A stretch of DNA of 64,000 bases, taken from assembly GCA_913063035.1 (NCBI GenBank), contig CAJXYS010000007.1, forward strand, positions 35,805 through 99,804. Direction: 5' to 3'. The stretch comes from an uncultured Maritimibacter sp. Lineage in GTDB: Bacteria; Pseudomonadota; Alphaproteobacteria; Rhodobacterales; Rhodobacteraceae. Shown here one piece after another: positions 29,484 to 38,140 of this stretch. Both the position numbers and the translations under genes were made by a program. The notes under the pieces were generated by a model, which was given only the letters and a program-made list of their open reading frames with translations, searched no databases and was not told where the DNA came from. Position 1 is the stretch's first letter. Every line of letters begins with the position of its first letter.

Positions 29484-30284
29484 GTGCCGGCCAAACGCGT
29501 GCAGGACAGGACAGAAGACACACCCGTCATCGAGATCCGCGAGCTCCACAAGGCCTATGGCCAACTGGAGGTGCTCAAGGGTGTCGACGTCGTCGCGCAT
29601 CGCGGCGACGTGGTGTCGCTGATCGGCTCCTCGGGATCCGGGAAATCCACGCTCCTGCGCTGCGCCAACCTGCTGGAAGACAGCCAGTCCGGCGAGATCC
29701 TCTTCGACGGCGAACCGGTGAAATGGCGCGGGACGGGCCATGACCGCCACCCGGCCGACGGCAAGCAGGTGCTGCGCATCCGCACCAATCTCAGCATGGT
29801 CTTCCAGCAGTTCAACCTGTGGTCCCACATGACCATCCTGCAGAACGTGATGGAGGCCCCGGTCACCGTCCTCGGCCGCGACAAGGCCGAGGTGGCGCAG
29901 GCAGCACGCGGCTATCTGGAAAAGGTCGGCATCGGCGACAAGGCCGATGCCTTCCCGGCACAGCTCTCGGGCGGGCAGCAGCAGCGCGCGGCGATCGCGC
30001 GCGCGCTGGCGATGGAGCCCGCGGCGCTTCTGTTCGACGAACCCACCTCGGCGCTCGACCCCGAGCTGGAACAGGAAGTGGTCCGCGTCATCAAGGACCT
30101 GGCCGCAGAGGGCCGCACCATGATGATCGTCACCCACGACATGCGCATGGCGCGTGACGTGTCCGATTACGTCGTGTTCCTCCACCAGGGACTGATCGAG
30201 GAAGAGGGGCCGCCCGAGACCCTCTTCGGGTCACCGAAATCGGAGCGGCTGCGCCAGTTTCTCAGTTCGACAATGGCCCACTGA
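29484..30284 (+). CDS. Polar amino-acid ABC transporter ATP-binding protein
   Basis: A 266-residue HisP/GlnQ-type ATPase. Walker A GSSGSGKST, Q-loop FQQFNLW, signature LSGGQQQRAAIARAL, Walker B ALLFDEPTSALDPE and H-loop VTHDMRMA are all intact. The insertion WRGTGHDRHPADGKQ is typical of HisP-like members. The GTG at 29484 is chosen because AAGGTGG precedes it. It leads an apparent operon: ATPase, binding protein, two permeases, ligase, amidotransferase, ligase (29.5-36.3 kb). Confidence 0.92.
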   Translation: MPAKRVQDRTEDTPVIEIRELHKAYGQLEVLKGVDVVAHRGDVVSLIGSSGSGKSTLLRCANLLEDSQSGEILFDGEPVKWRGTGHDRHPADGKQVLRIRTNLSMVFQQFNLWSHMTILQNVMEAPVTVLGRDKAEVAQAARGYLEKVGIGDKADAFPAQLSGGQQQRAAIARALAMEPAALLFDEPTSALDPELEQEVVRVIKDLAAEGRTMMIVTHDMRMARDVSDYVVFLHQGLIEEEGPPETLFGSPKSERLRQFLSSTMAH

Positions 30285-30322
30285 CGGCCAGCCCGATCTT
30301 CAAGCAAAAAGGGAGACATCCA

Positions 30323-31048
30323 ATGAAGACACTCATCCTATCCACCACCGTGCTGGCATTGTCGGCCGGTACGGCACTGGCCCAGGACGTGGTGCGCCTT
30401 GGCACCGAGGGCGCCTATGCCCCCTGGAATTTCATCAACGACGACGGCGAGATCGACGGCTTCGAGCGCGACCTGGGCGACGAACTCTGCGCGCGCGCCG
30501 CGCTGAACTGCGAGTGGGTCACCAATGACTGGGACTCGATCATTCCGAACCTGGTCTCGGGCAACTACGACGCCATCATCGCCGGCATGTCGATCACCGA
30601 CGAGCGCGACGAGGTGATCGACTTCACCCAGGCCTACACCCCGCCCGATCCGTCGGCCTATCTCGGCATGTCCGAGGGCATCGACCTCTCCAACGGGGTG
30701 ATCGCGGCGCAGACCGGCACGATCCAGGCCGGCTACGTGTCCGAGACGGGCGCCACGCTGGTGGAATACGCCACGCCCGAGGAAACCGTGGCCGCGGTCA
30801 AGAACGGCGAGGCCGACGCGGTGCTGGCCGACAAGTCCTACCTGTCCCCGATCGCCGCAGAGGAAGCCGAGCTGATGTTCGTCGGCCCGGACGTGCCGCT
30901 CGGCGGCGGCGTCGGCATGGGCATCCGCGAGAGCGACCAGGAGCTGCGCGCCACCTTCGACGCCGTGATCGAGGAAATGAAGTGCGACGGCAGCCTCAAC
31001 ACGCTGATCGAGAAGTGGGAAGTCAGCAGCACCTGGCCGGCCTGCTGA
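30323..31048 (+). CDS. Amino-acid ABC transporter substrate-binding protein
   Basis: A 241-residue periplasmic protein, family 3 solute-binding type, with signal peptide MKTLILSTTVLALSAGTALAQ. LGTEGAYAPWNFINDDGEIDGFERDLGDELC and DWDSIIPNLVSGNYDAIIAGMSITDERDEVIDF are the standard ligand-site regions for basic or polar amino acids and opines. The usual arginine-rich specificity cannot be read by eye. GGGAGA precedes the ATG. A strong hairpin follows the stop. Confidence 0.93.
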   Translation: MKTLILSTTVLALSAGTALAQDVVRLGTEGAYAPWNFINDDGEIDGFERDLGDELCARAALNCEWVTNDWDSIIPNLVSGNYDAIIAGMSITDERDEVIDFTQAYTPPDPSAYLGMSEGIDLSNGVIAAQTGTIQAGYVSETGATLVEYATPEETVAAVKNGEADAVLADKSYLSPIAAEEAELMFVGPDVPLGGGVGMGIRESDQELRATFDAVIEEMKCDGSLNTLIEKWEVSSTWPAC

Positions 31049-31059
31049 TCCTGATTTCG

Positions 31060-31096
31060 CCGGGGCCCCGTCCGGAAAGTCTGGACGGGACCCCGG
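31060..31096 (+). terminator. Intercistronic hairpin after the binding-protein gene
   Basis: A 14-base arm (31060-31073) pairs with 31083-31096 with one mismatch, around the loop 31074-31082. There is no T-run. Hairpins here commonly stabilise or partly terminate the mRNA, giving more binding protein than permease. Confidence 0.65.
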
Positions 31097-31125
31097 CCCG
31101 CCCGCCTGCCGGGGAGTGACCCGCC

Positions 31126-32010
31126 ATATTCAGCTTCTGCACAGATCCCGACACGCTCGACACGATCCGCTGGTTCGCCTGCTACCTGACCACGGGCAAG
31201 CATGCGAACCTCTACGTGTCGGTCGTGATCGTGCTGGTGCTGCTGGCGCTCACCGCGCCGGCGGCGCTGATGTTCGGCTTCGGCGGCGCGATGGCGGCGC
31301 GCTCGCGCATCTGGCCGGTCAGCTGGATCGGCAAGGGCTATATCGCGGTGGTCCGGGGCGTGCCGGACATCGCGTTTTTCCTGTTCTTCGTCATCGCGCT
31401 CGACCAGGCCTTCGAGTGGATCCGCCACAAGATCAAGTGCCCCGACTGGGACGAGCCCATCCGGCAGGGCAACGATTTCGTGGTCTGCCAGGCGGCCAAG
31501 CTGCCGCTGGGCAACGCGCCGCAATGGATCCATGAAACCTACGGCTTCTTCCTGGCCGCGCTGACCTTCGCCATCGTCTTCGGCGCCTTCGCCGCCAATG
31601 TGCTCTTCGGCGCCATGCGCGCCGTGCCGCGCGCGCAGCTGGAAACCGCCGAGGCCTACGGCATGTCGCACCGCCAGACCTTCTGGCGCATCCTGGTCCC
31701 GCAGATGTGGGTCTACGCGCTGCCGGGTCTGTCGAACCTCTGGATGGTGCTGACGAAGGCCACGCCGCTGCTGTTCCTGCTGGGCGTGGAGGATATCGTC
31801 TACTGGGCCCGCGAACTGGGCGGCACCGCCAACCCGCGCTTCACCGACTACCCGCATGGCGACTGGCGCGCCTGGTACTTCCTGGCGCTGCTGGTGTTCT
31901 ACCTCGGGCTGACGCGCATCTCGGAGATCCTGCTCGAGCGGCTGACGGTCCGGCTCAACCGCGGCCAGGCCACCACCGGGGGCGAAGCGCTGCGAAAGGC
32001 GGGCGCATGA
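31126..32010 (+). CDS. Amino-acid ABC transporter permease 1, apparent ATA start
   Basis: A membrane permease with the EAA loop EAYGMSHRQTFWRILVPQM. The reading frame is open from just after a TGA at 31117-31119. No ATG, GTG or TTG occurs in frame until GTG 31216, which lies inside the first membrane helix (LYVSVVIVLVLLALTAP). The sensible start is ATA at 31126, giving 294 residues beginning IFSFCTDPDTLDTIRWFACYL; GGGGAG at 31111-31116 is nine bases upstream. The simplest reading is an ATG-to-ATA change of an MFSFC start. Translation from GTG 31216 would lose 30 residues. Its stop overlaps the next gene by four bases. Confidence 0.8.
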   Translation: MFSFCTDPDTLDTIRWFACYLTTGKHANLYVSVVIVLVLLALTAPAALMFGFGGAMAARSRIWPVSWIGKGYIAVVRGVPDIAFFLFFVIALDQAFEWIRHKIKCPDWDEPIRQGNDFVVCQAAKLPLGNAPQWIHETYGFFLAALTFAIVFGAFAANVLFGAMRAVPRAQLETAEAYGMSHRQTFWRILVPQMWVYALPGLSNLWMVLTKATPLLFLLGVEDIVYWARELGGTANPRFTDYPHGDWRAWYFLALLVFYLGLTRISEILLERLTVRLNRGQATTGGEALRKAGA

Positions 32011-32813
32011 GCTGCTGGCAGACCGTCCAGGACTACGCGCTGCGCTCGATCGGGATCGGCGAGCGGCTGCTCCCGCGCGAGGGCTACACGCTCTGCGAGC
32101 ATTTCACGCTGATCGGATCGGGGCTGATCTGGAACGTCTATTTCGGCGCTCTGGCGCTGTTCTTCGGGTTCTTCCTGGCCATCGCGGTGGCGGTCGGCAA
32201 GGGGGCGCCGAACCGGCTGGTGCGCAAGAGCTCGGAATGGTTCATCTTCGTCTTCCGCGGCTCGCCGCTCTTCATCCAGTTCTTTTTCGCCTATGCGCTC
32301 TTCCTGACGCTCAAGTCGCAATTCGCGATCTTCGAATCCTTCACCGCGGCCTGGCTGGGCGCGCTGATCGTGCTCTTTCTCAACACCGCCGCCTATTCCG
32401 GCGAGATCTTCTACGGCGCGCTGCGCTCGATCCCCAAGGGCGACGTCGAGGCGGCGGACGCCTACGGGCTCTCGGGCTGGTCGAGGTTCCGCCGGATCGT
32501 CTGGCCGACCATGCTGCGGCTGGCCTGGCCGGCCTATACCAACGAGGCGATCTTCCTGTTCCACGCGACTACGCTGGTCTATTTCTCAAGCTTCCCGGCG
32601 CTGCAGCAGAAGGGCGACGCGCTCTACTATGCCAATTATTTCGCCGACAAGACCTTCAACCCCTTCGTCCCCTACCCGATCCTGGCGGGGTATTTCATCC
32701 TGCTGACGCTCTGCATCATCGCGCTTTTCGGGCTGATCAACCGGCGGCTCAACCGCCACCTGCCGCAGGCCGCGCGGCGGCGCCTGCGCATCCGCCCGCA
32801 ATACATCCGCTGA
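32007..32813 (+). CDS. Amino-acid ABC transporter permease 2
   Basis: A 268-residue inner-membrane permease of the HisQM family with EAA motif AADAYGLSGWSRFRRIVWPTM and the usual five or so helices. The ATG overlaps the stop of permease 1 (ATGA), implying coupled translation into a heterodimeric channel. The ligase gene starts six bases after its stop. Confidence 0.93.
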   Translation: MSCWQTVQDYALRSIGIGERLLPREGYTLCEHFTLIGSGLIWNVYFGALALFFGFFLAIAVAVGKGAPNRLVRKSSEWFIFVFRGSPLFIQFFFAYALFLTLKSQFAIFESFTAAWLGALIVLFLNTAAYSGEIFYGALRSIPKGDVEAADAYGLSGWSRFRRIVWPTMLRLAWPAYTNEAIFLFHATTLVYFSSFPALQQKGDALYYANYFADKTFNPFVPYPILAGYFILLTLCIIALFGLINRRLNRHLPQAARRRLRIRPQYIR

Positions 32814-32819
32814 GGTTCC

Positions 32820-34166
32820 ATGGTCACCGAACAGGAAAACTGGCTGGACCGTCACCCGGAGATCAAGACGATCCGGGTCGTCGTGGCCGACGTCAACGGA
32901 CAGTCGCGCGGCAAGCGCCTGCCGGTCGCGAACGGTCGCAAGGCGCTGCGCGACGGCGCGCGGATGCCGCTCTCGGCGCTCAACGTGGATATCTGGGGCG
33001 ACGATATCGAGGACAGCCCGCTGGTTTTCGCCTCGGGGGATGCCGACGGGGTGCTGCGGCCCACGGAACGCGGGCTGGTGCCCACGCCCTGGCTGGGCGC
33101 GCCCTCGGCGCTGCTGCCGATGTGGATGTTCGAAGAAGGCGGCGCCCCCTTCGCCGGCGACCCGCGCCGGGCGTTGCGGATGGTGCTGGACCGCTACGCC
33201 GCGCGCGGCTGGACACCCGTCGTGGCGACGGAGCTGGAATTCTACCTGGTCGATGACGGCTCCAGCCGGCCCGAGCCGCCGATCAACCCCTATTCGGGCC
33301 GCCAGATGCAGGCACGCGAGGTGCTGTCGCTGAACGGGCTCGACGTCTTCGACGCCTTCTTCACCGAGCTTTACGAGGCCTGCGCGGCGATGGACATTCC
33401 CGCCGACTCGGCGATTTCCGAAAGCGGGCTCGGCCAGTTCGAGATCAACCTCTCCCACGAGGCCGACGCGATGAAGGCCGCCGACGATGCCTGGCTCTTC
33501 AAGCTCGCCGTGAAGGGGCTGGCGCGCAAGCACGAGATGGCCGCGACCTTCATGGCCAAGCCCTATACGGACCATGCGGGCAACGGGCTGCACATGCATT
33601 TCTCGGTGCTCGACAGCGACGGCACCAACATCTTCGACGACGGCACGCCGAAGGGCTCCGACACGCTGCGCCACGCGGTGTCGGGCTGCCTGGCGGCGAT
33701 GCGCGACCAGACGCTGCTCTTCGCGCCGCACATGAACTCCTACCGCCGGGTGGAGCCGCATTCCCACGCGCCGACCCAGGTCTGCTGGGGCTACGAGAAC
33801 CGCACGGCGGCGATCCGCATCCCCGGCGGCGCCAACGCCGCGCGCCGGATCGAACACCGGGTCGCCGGCGGCGACACGAACCCCTATCTCGTCCTGGCCG
33901 GCGTGCTGGGCGCCGCGCTTGCCGGGATCGAGGACGCCACTGACCCGCCGCCCCCGATGACGGGCAACGCCTACGACCAGGATTTTGACCGGCTGCCGTT
34001 CAGCTGGCGCGAGGCGATCGAGCTTTTCGAGCAGAGCCCGCTGATCGCGCGGATCTTACCGCAGACGCTGGTTTCCAACCTCGTGCGCTGCAAGCGCCAG
34101 GAGTTGCGCCGCTTCGAAGAGCGCTGGACCGATTTCGAGTTCGCCAGCTATCTCGACTCGGTCTGA
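32820..34166 (+). CDS. Glutamine-synthetase family ligase 1 (gamma-glutamyl-amine ligase type)
   Basis: A 448-residue glutamine-synthetase-fold enzyme. N-terminal beta-grasp TIRVVVADVNGQSRGKRLP, then ATELEFYLVD, SESGLGQFEINLSHEADAMKAADDAW, GNGLHMHFSVLD, MNSYRRVEPHSHAPT, NRTAAIRIPGG and the glutamate-site RIEHRVAGGDTNPYL. The R-GK-P opening and the lack of GlnA-specific segments point to the PuuA/GMAS group that couples glutamate to amines. The real amine is unknown. It sits with an ABC importer and a second ligase, so catabolism of an imported amine is likely. Confidence 0.85.
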   Translation: MVTEQENWLDRHPEIKTIRVVVADVNGQSRGKRLPVANGRKALRDGARMPLSALNVDIWGDDIEDSPLVFASGDADGVLRPTERGLVPTPWLGAPSALLPMWMFEEGGAPFAGDPRRALRMVLDRYAARGWTPVVATELEFYLVDDGSSRPEPPINPYSGRQMQAREVLSLNGLDVFDAFFTELYEACAAMDIPADSAISESGLGQFEINLSHEADAMKAADDAWLFKLAVKGLARKHEMAATFMAKPYTDHAGNGLHMHFSVLDSDGTNIFDDGTPKGSDTLRHAVSGCLAAMRDQTLLFAPHMNSYRRVEPHSHAPTQVCWGYENRTAAIRIPGGANAARRIEHRVAGGDTNPYLVLAGVLGAALAGIEDATDPPPPMTGNAYDQDFDRLPFSWREAIELFEQSPLIARILPQTLVSNLVRCKRQELRRFEERWTDFEFASYLDSV

Positions 34167-34233
34167 GCGCCGGGTCTTGCGGGCGCTGTTCCGGGGCTGG
34201 TAGCATCCGGGCACACATACCTACGAGACATTC

Positions 34234-34917
34234 ATGAAAATCGGAATCCTGCAGACCGGACACCTGCCGCCCGAGCTGCTCCCGACATATGGCGACTACC
34301 CGGAGCTCTACGAGAGGCTACTCGACGGGTACGGCTTCGACTTCGCCGCCTGGGCCGTGGTCGACATGGAATTCCCCGACAGCGTCCACGACGCGGATGG
34401 CTGGCTGATCACCGGCTCCCGGCACGGCGCCTATGAGGATCTGCCGTGGATCGCGCCGCTCGAGGAATTCGTCCGCGCCGCCTTCGAGACCGGCGTGCCG
34501 ATGGTGGGTGTCTGCTTCGGCCACCAGATCATCGCCCAGGCGCTCGGCGGCCGGGTGGAGAAGTTCGACGGCGGCTGGGCCGTCGGCCATCACAGCTATC
34601 GCTTCGCCGATGACGGCACGCTGGCGCTCAATGCCTGGCACCAGGACCAGGTGGTGACCCGGCCGCCGGGCGCCACGCTGCTGGCGACCTCGGATTTCTG
34701 CGAGAACGCCGCGCTGGCCTGGGACGACCGGGCGCTGACGGTGCAGGCCCATCCCGAATTCACCGACGCCTTCCTCGACGGGCTGATCGCGCATCGCGGC
34801 CGCGGCCTGGTGCCCGACGACCGCCTCGACGCGGCGCGCGCGGCCCTAGGCCAGCCGACCGACGCCCCCGCGATCGCAGACCGTTTCGCCGAATTCTTCA
34901 AACGCCCCCGCAGCTGA
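34234..34917 (+). CDS. Class I glutamine amidotransferase
   Basis: A 227-residue stand-alone GATase domain. The triad reads C94 in GVCFGHQ and H173/E175 in QAHPEF. It resembles the GMP-synthase-like amidotransferase group rather than PuuD. Between two gamma-glutamyl ligases it could hydrolyse a gamma-glutamyl intermediate to release glutamate. It has its own 67-base leader after ligase 1. Confidence 0.85.
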   Translation: MKIGILQTGHLPPELLPTYGDYPELYERLLDGYGFDFAAWAVVDMEFPDSVHDADGWLITGSRHGAYEDLPWIAPLEEFVRAAFETGVPMVGVCFGHQIIAQALGGRVEKFDGGWAVGHHSYRFADDGTLALNAWHQDQVVTRPPGATLLATSDFCENAALAWDDRALTVQAHPEFTDAFLDGLIAHRGRGLVPDDRLDAARAALGQPTDAPAIADRFAEFFKRPRS

Positions 34918-34927
34918 GGCCGAAGCC

Positions 34928-36292
34928 ATGTCCCTCGACGACCTGTACGAAAAACTGCCCGAGGCCGCGAAGGCCTATGTCGCCGGCCGGCGTGTCGACG
35001 AGATCGAATGCGTGGTCGCCGATCTCGCCGGGGTCGCGCGGGGCAAGGCGATGCCGGCTTCAAAATTCGCAAAATCCACGCGGTTCCACCTGCCGGATTC
35101 GATCTTCTACCAGACCATCACCGGCGACTGGGCGGAAGCCGCCGGCGAACAGGGCTTCACCGAGCCCGACATGACGCTGACGCCCGACTACACGACCGCC
35201 ACCGCGGCGCCCTGGACCGCGGACATCACGCTGCAGATCATCCACGACATTTCCGACCGCGCCGGCAATCCGATCCCGGTGGCGCCGCGCAACGTGCTCA
35301 AGCGGGTGGTCGATCTCTATCGTCATCGCGGGTGGAAACCCGTGGTCGCGCCCGAGATGGAATTCTTCCTCGTGGCCAAGAACACCGATCCGGCCAAGGC
35401 GATCGAGCCGCCGATGGGGCGCTCGGGGCGCCGGGCCGCCGCGCGCCAGGCCTATTCGCTGAGCGCGGTGGACGAATACGGCCCCGTGATCGACGACATC
35501 TACGACTTCGCCGAGGCGCAGGGGCTCGAGATCGACGGCATCACCCAGGAAGGCGGCGCCGGGCAGGTGGAAATCAATCTTCGCCACGGCGATCCGGTGA
35601 AGCTCGCCGACGAGATCTTCTACTTCAAGCGGCTGATCCGCGAGGCGGCGCTGCGCCACGACTGCTATGCGACCTTCATGGCCAAGCCGATCCAGGACGA
35701 GCCGGGCTCGGCGATGCATGTCCACCACTCGGTCACCGAGATCGCCACGGGGCGCAACATCTTCAGCGACGAGGCCGGCGAAGAGACCCCGGCCTTCGCC
35801 CATTTCATCGGCGGGCTGCAGGCCCACCTGCCCTCGGTGATCGCGATCCTGGCGCCCTACGTGAATTCCTACCGCCGCTACGTCCCGGATTTCGCCGCGC
35901 CGATCAACCTGGAATGGGGGCGCGACAACCGCACCACGGGGATTCGCGTGCCGATCTCTGACCCCGAGGGGCGCCGGGTCGAGAACCGGCTGGCCGGCAT
36001 GGATTGCAATCCCTATCTCGGCATCGCGGCCAGCCTGGCCTGCGGCTATCTGGGCCTGGTCGAGGAACGCCCGCCCGAGGCCGAACTCCGGGGCGACGCC
36101 TATAGCGGCGACGAGGACATCCCGCGCGGGCTCGGCGATGCGCTCGCGCTCTTCTCCGAGGCCGAGGCGCTCCAGGGCGTTCTGGGCGAGGAGTTCTGCC
36201 GCGTCTACCGCATCGTCAAGGAGACCGAATACGCCGAGTTCCTGCAGGTCATCAGCCCCTGGGAACGCGAGCACCTGCTCCTCAACGTCTGA
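34928..36292 (+). CDS. Glutamine-synthetase family ligase 2 (gamma-glutamyl-amine ligase type)
   Basis: A 454-residue second member of the same fold: VDEIECVVADLAGVARGKAMP, VAPEMEFFLVAKN, TQEGGAGQVEINLRHGDPVKLADEI, GSAMHVHHSVTEIATGRN, VNSYRRYVPDFAAPINLEWG, NRTTGIRVPIS, RVENRLAGMDCNPYLG. It differs enough from ligase 1 to have another substrate. The start lies ten bases after the amidotransferase, so the two are coupled. It ends facing phaR, with a 6-bp GC hairpin at 36298-36312 between. Confidence 0.86.
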   Translation: MSLDDLYEKLPEAAKAYVAGRRVDEIECVVADLAGVARGKAMPASKFAKSTRFHLPDSIFYQTITGDWAEAAGEQGFTEPDMTLTPDYTTATAAPWTADITLQIIHDISDRAGNPIPVAPRNVLKRVVDLYRHRGWKPVVAPEMEFFLVAKNTDPAKAIEPPMGRSGRRAAARQAYSLSAVDEYGPVIDDIYDFAEAQGLEIDGITQEGGAGQVEINLRHGDPVKLADEIFYFKRLIREAALRHDCYATFMAKPIQDEPGSAMHVHHSVTEIATGRNIFSDEAGEETPAFAHFIGGLQAHLPSVIAILAPYVNSYRRYVPDFAAPINLEWGRDNRTTGIRVPISDPEGRRVENRLAGMDCNPYLGIAASLACGYLGLVEERPPEAELRGDAYSGDEDIPRGLGDALALFSEAEALQGVLGEEFCRVYRIVKETEYAEFLQVISPWEREHLLLNV

Positions 36293-36319
36293 GCCGCGCG
36301 GGCAGCGCCCGCCCGGCGC

Positions 36320-36895
36320 CTATTTCTTGAGATCGGCAAGCTTGGACTGCAGTTCGGCCAGCTGCTTCTTGATCTCGTCGAGATCGTCGTCCTTGCGCTT
36401 GTCGCCGGCCGCGCTGTCCTCGGATGCGGGGCCGGTGCCGCCGGCGGTCGGGCCAAAGCCGCCCAGCATGTTCGACAGGAATTCCTGCTGGCGGCGCTGC
36501 ATCTCTTCGAAACCGCCCATCGCCGAGGACATGGGATTCGGTATCGACTTGAAGTTCTCCATCATTTGTTCCTGGCTCTCGCGCAGCATGTCGAAAGAGC
36601 CGGCGAGGAACTGGGGCACGATGCTCTGGGCCTGGCTGGTGTAGGATCGGACGAGGTCCGTCAGCACGTTGACCGGCAGCACATGGTCGCCCCGGCTTTC
36701 ATGCTCGGCGATGATTTGCAGCAGATACTGCCGGGTCAGGTCGTCCCCGGTCTTCAGATCGACGATCTGCACCTCGCGGCCGTCGCGGATGAACCGCGCG
36801 ATATCCTCGAGGGTGACGTAATCGCTCGTCTCGGTGTTGTAGAGGCGGCGGCTGGCGTAACGCTTGATGAGCAGCGGCGACTCGGTATCGGTCAT
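36320..36895 (-). CDS. phaR: Polyhydroxyalkanoate synthesis repressor PhaR
   Basis: A 191-residue regulator. The N-terminal DNA-binding domain reads LLIKRYASRRLYNTETSDYVTLEDIARFI, followed by the PHB accumulation regulatory domain (GDDLTRQYLLQIIAEHES) and a C-terminal charged coiled-coil (DDLDEIKKQLAELQSKLADLKK). PhaR represses phasin and its own gene until it binds nascent PHA granules. A TGCAGCGCAGCG site 16 bases upstream suggests autoregulation. Confidence 0.96.
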   Translation of the reverse strand: MTDTESPLLIKRYASRRLYNTETSDYVTLEDIARFIRDGREVQIVDLKTGDDLTRQYLLQIIAEHESRGDHVLPVNVLTDLVRSYTSQAQSIVPQFLAGSFDMLRESQEQMMENFKSIPNPMSSAMGGFEEMQRRQQEFLSNMLGGFGPTAGGTGPASEDSAAGDKRKDDDLDEIKKQLAELQSKLADLKK

Positions 36896-36910
36896 GACGG
36901 CCTCTGATGT

Positions 36911-36922
36911 TGCAGCGCAGCG
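36911..36922. promoter_or_regulatory. Putative PhaR site upstream of phaR
   Basis: TGCAGCGCAGCG is the same TGC/GCA-rich element found in both phasin promoters. It lies just upstream of the phaR ATG, fitting autorepression. Confidence 0.6.
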
Positions 36923-36951
36923 ATCCTAGGCCAGCCGATTGCAAAAAGAAA

Positions 36952-36972
36952 GGGCAGGCGCGCGGCCTGCCC
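36952..36972 (-). terminator. Terminator of phasin gene 1
   Basis: Read on the minus strand, GGGCAGGC and GCCTGCCC pair around a five-base loop, followed by TTTCTTTTT. It is a standard intrinsic terminator 52 bases after the phasin stop. Confidence 0.8.
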
Positions 36973-37023
36973 CAGAGTGGATCGCCGGCTGGGAGGTGGC
37001 CGGCGATACCGTTGGAAATGCGC

Positions 37024-37452
37024 TTAGCTGGCCTTCTTGGTGGCCGCGCGGGTCGTTTTCTGCGCGGTGGCCGTCACCTCTTCGGTGGCGTCCTTGCCGG
37101 CGGCCAGCATCAGCTCGATGGTTTCCATCTGGACGCGCTTGGCGATCTCGGCGAAGGCGGCCATGTTCTCGGAAGCGGTTTCGACCGAGGAAGACGCGAT
37201 GTCGGTCGCGACCTTGCTGTAGTCGGCCGGCTCTTCCTGGGCCTTGGTCACCTCGGACATCTTGGACAGGGTGTCCTTGGTCCACTTGTTCGAGATCTCG
37301 GCCGACTGCTCGGCGGCGGTCAGCGCGATCTTGGACATCTTCTCGCTGAACTGGGCGGTGTTGCGGAACATGTCGTTCATGGCGGTCATGTCGCCCGGGA
37401 AGGCGTCCATCATGTCGGTGAAGGTCTTGGTGAAGTCTTGCGTCTTGGTCAT
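37024..37452 (-). CDS. Phasin (PHA granule protein) 1
   Basis: A 142-residue amphipathic, helical, alanine-rich protein coating PHA granules. It opens DFTKTFTDMMDAFPGD and ends in a basic TTRAATKKAS tail, which may bind DNA or the granule surface. About 60% of positions match phasin 2, with the shared core ALTAAEQSAxISNKWTKD. It has its own promoter and terminator. Confidence 0.93.
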   Translation of the reverse strand: MTKTQDFTKTFTDMMDAFPGDMTAMNDMFRNTAQFSEKMSKIALTAAEQSAEISNKWTKDTLSKMSEVTKAQEEPADYSKVATDIASSSVETASENMAAFAEIAKRVQMETIELMLAAGKDATEEVTATAQKTTRAATKKAS

Positions 37453-37502
37453 CTCTGTCTCTCCTGGGTCGTCTTCATGCCGGTGTCCCGGCGTCTGACC
37501 CC

Positions 37503-37554
37503 TAGATAAATGCTGCGCCGCAGCATTTCAAGTATTTTTTCCGCAGCGCAGCAT
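37503..37554 (-). promoter_or_regulatory. Phasin 1 promoter with PhaR-like operators
   Basis: On the minus strand TTGAAA (37531-37526), a 17-base spacer and TATCTA (37508-37503) form a near-consensus sigma-70 promoter. The spacer coincides with a perfect 17-bp palindrome ATGCTGCGCCGCAGCAT (37510-37526). A second GCAGCGCAGC element lies upstream at 37541-37554. PhaR is known to bind TGC/GCA-rich sequences, so repression by spacer occupancy is expected. Confidence 0.75.
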
Positions 37555-37573
37555 TTTTCCATGCAGGCACAAA

Positions 37574-37597
37574 AAAACGGGCCCTGCGGCCCGTTTT
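37574..37597 (-). terminator. Terminator of phasin gene 2
   Basis: AAAACGGGCC (37574-37583) and GGCCCGTTTT (37588-37597) form a perfect 10-bp stem, with seven T residues following on the minus strand. It ends the phasin 2 transcript before the phasin 1 promoter. Confidence 0.9.
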
Positions 37598-37653
37598 CCC
37601 GTCTGCCGACCGTGTGGGAGGACACGGGCGCAGTGCATGCAATGGCGCCTGGA

Positions 37654-38109
37654 TCAGGCGGCCTTCGACGCGTTCGCCGCTTTCTTGGTGGCGGCGGTGA
37701 CGTCGGCGGTGGCCTTCTTCATCGCTGCGGTGGCTTCTTCGGACGCTTCCTTGCCCGAGGCCATCATCAGCTCGACGCTTTCCATCTGAACCTTCTTGGC
37801 GACCTCGGCGAAGGCGGCCATGTTCTCGGCGGCCATCTCGACCGATGCGGAGGCGAAGTCGGTCGCGGCCTTGCCGTAGCCGGCCGGATCTTCCTGCGCC
37901 TTGGTCAGGTCGGCCATCTTGGCGAGGCTGTCCTTGGTCCACTTGTTCGAGATGTCGGCCGACTGCTCGGCGGCGGTCAGCGCGACCTTCGACATCTTCT
38001 CGCCGAAGCTGGCGGCGTGCTTGAAGCTGTCGTTCATGGCCGAGAAGTCGGCCGGGAAAGCGCCCATCATGTCGGTGAAGGCTTTGGTGAAATCCGTGGT
38101 CTTGGCCAT
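37654..38109 (-). CDS. Phasin (PHA granule protein) 2
   Basis: A 151-residue paralogue of phasin 1: DFTKAFTDMMGAFPADFSAM, KVALTAAEQSADISNKWTKDSL, KVQMESVELMMASGKEA, with a longer Ala/Lys-rich tail (KKATADVTAATKKAANASKAA). It coats PHA granules. The separate promoter and terminator show it is an independent unit from phasin 1, arisen by tandem duplication. Confidence 0.93.
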   Translation of the reverse strand: MAKTTDFTKAFTDMMGAFPADFSAMNDSFKHAASFGEKMSKVALTAAEQSADISNKWTKDSLAKMADLTKAQEDPAGYGKAATDFASASVEMAAENMAAFAEVAKKVQMESVELMMASGKEASEEATAAMKKATADVTAATKKAANASKAA

Positions 38110-38140
38110 GGTCGTGTCTCCTGCGGGTGCGAATGCTTTT

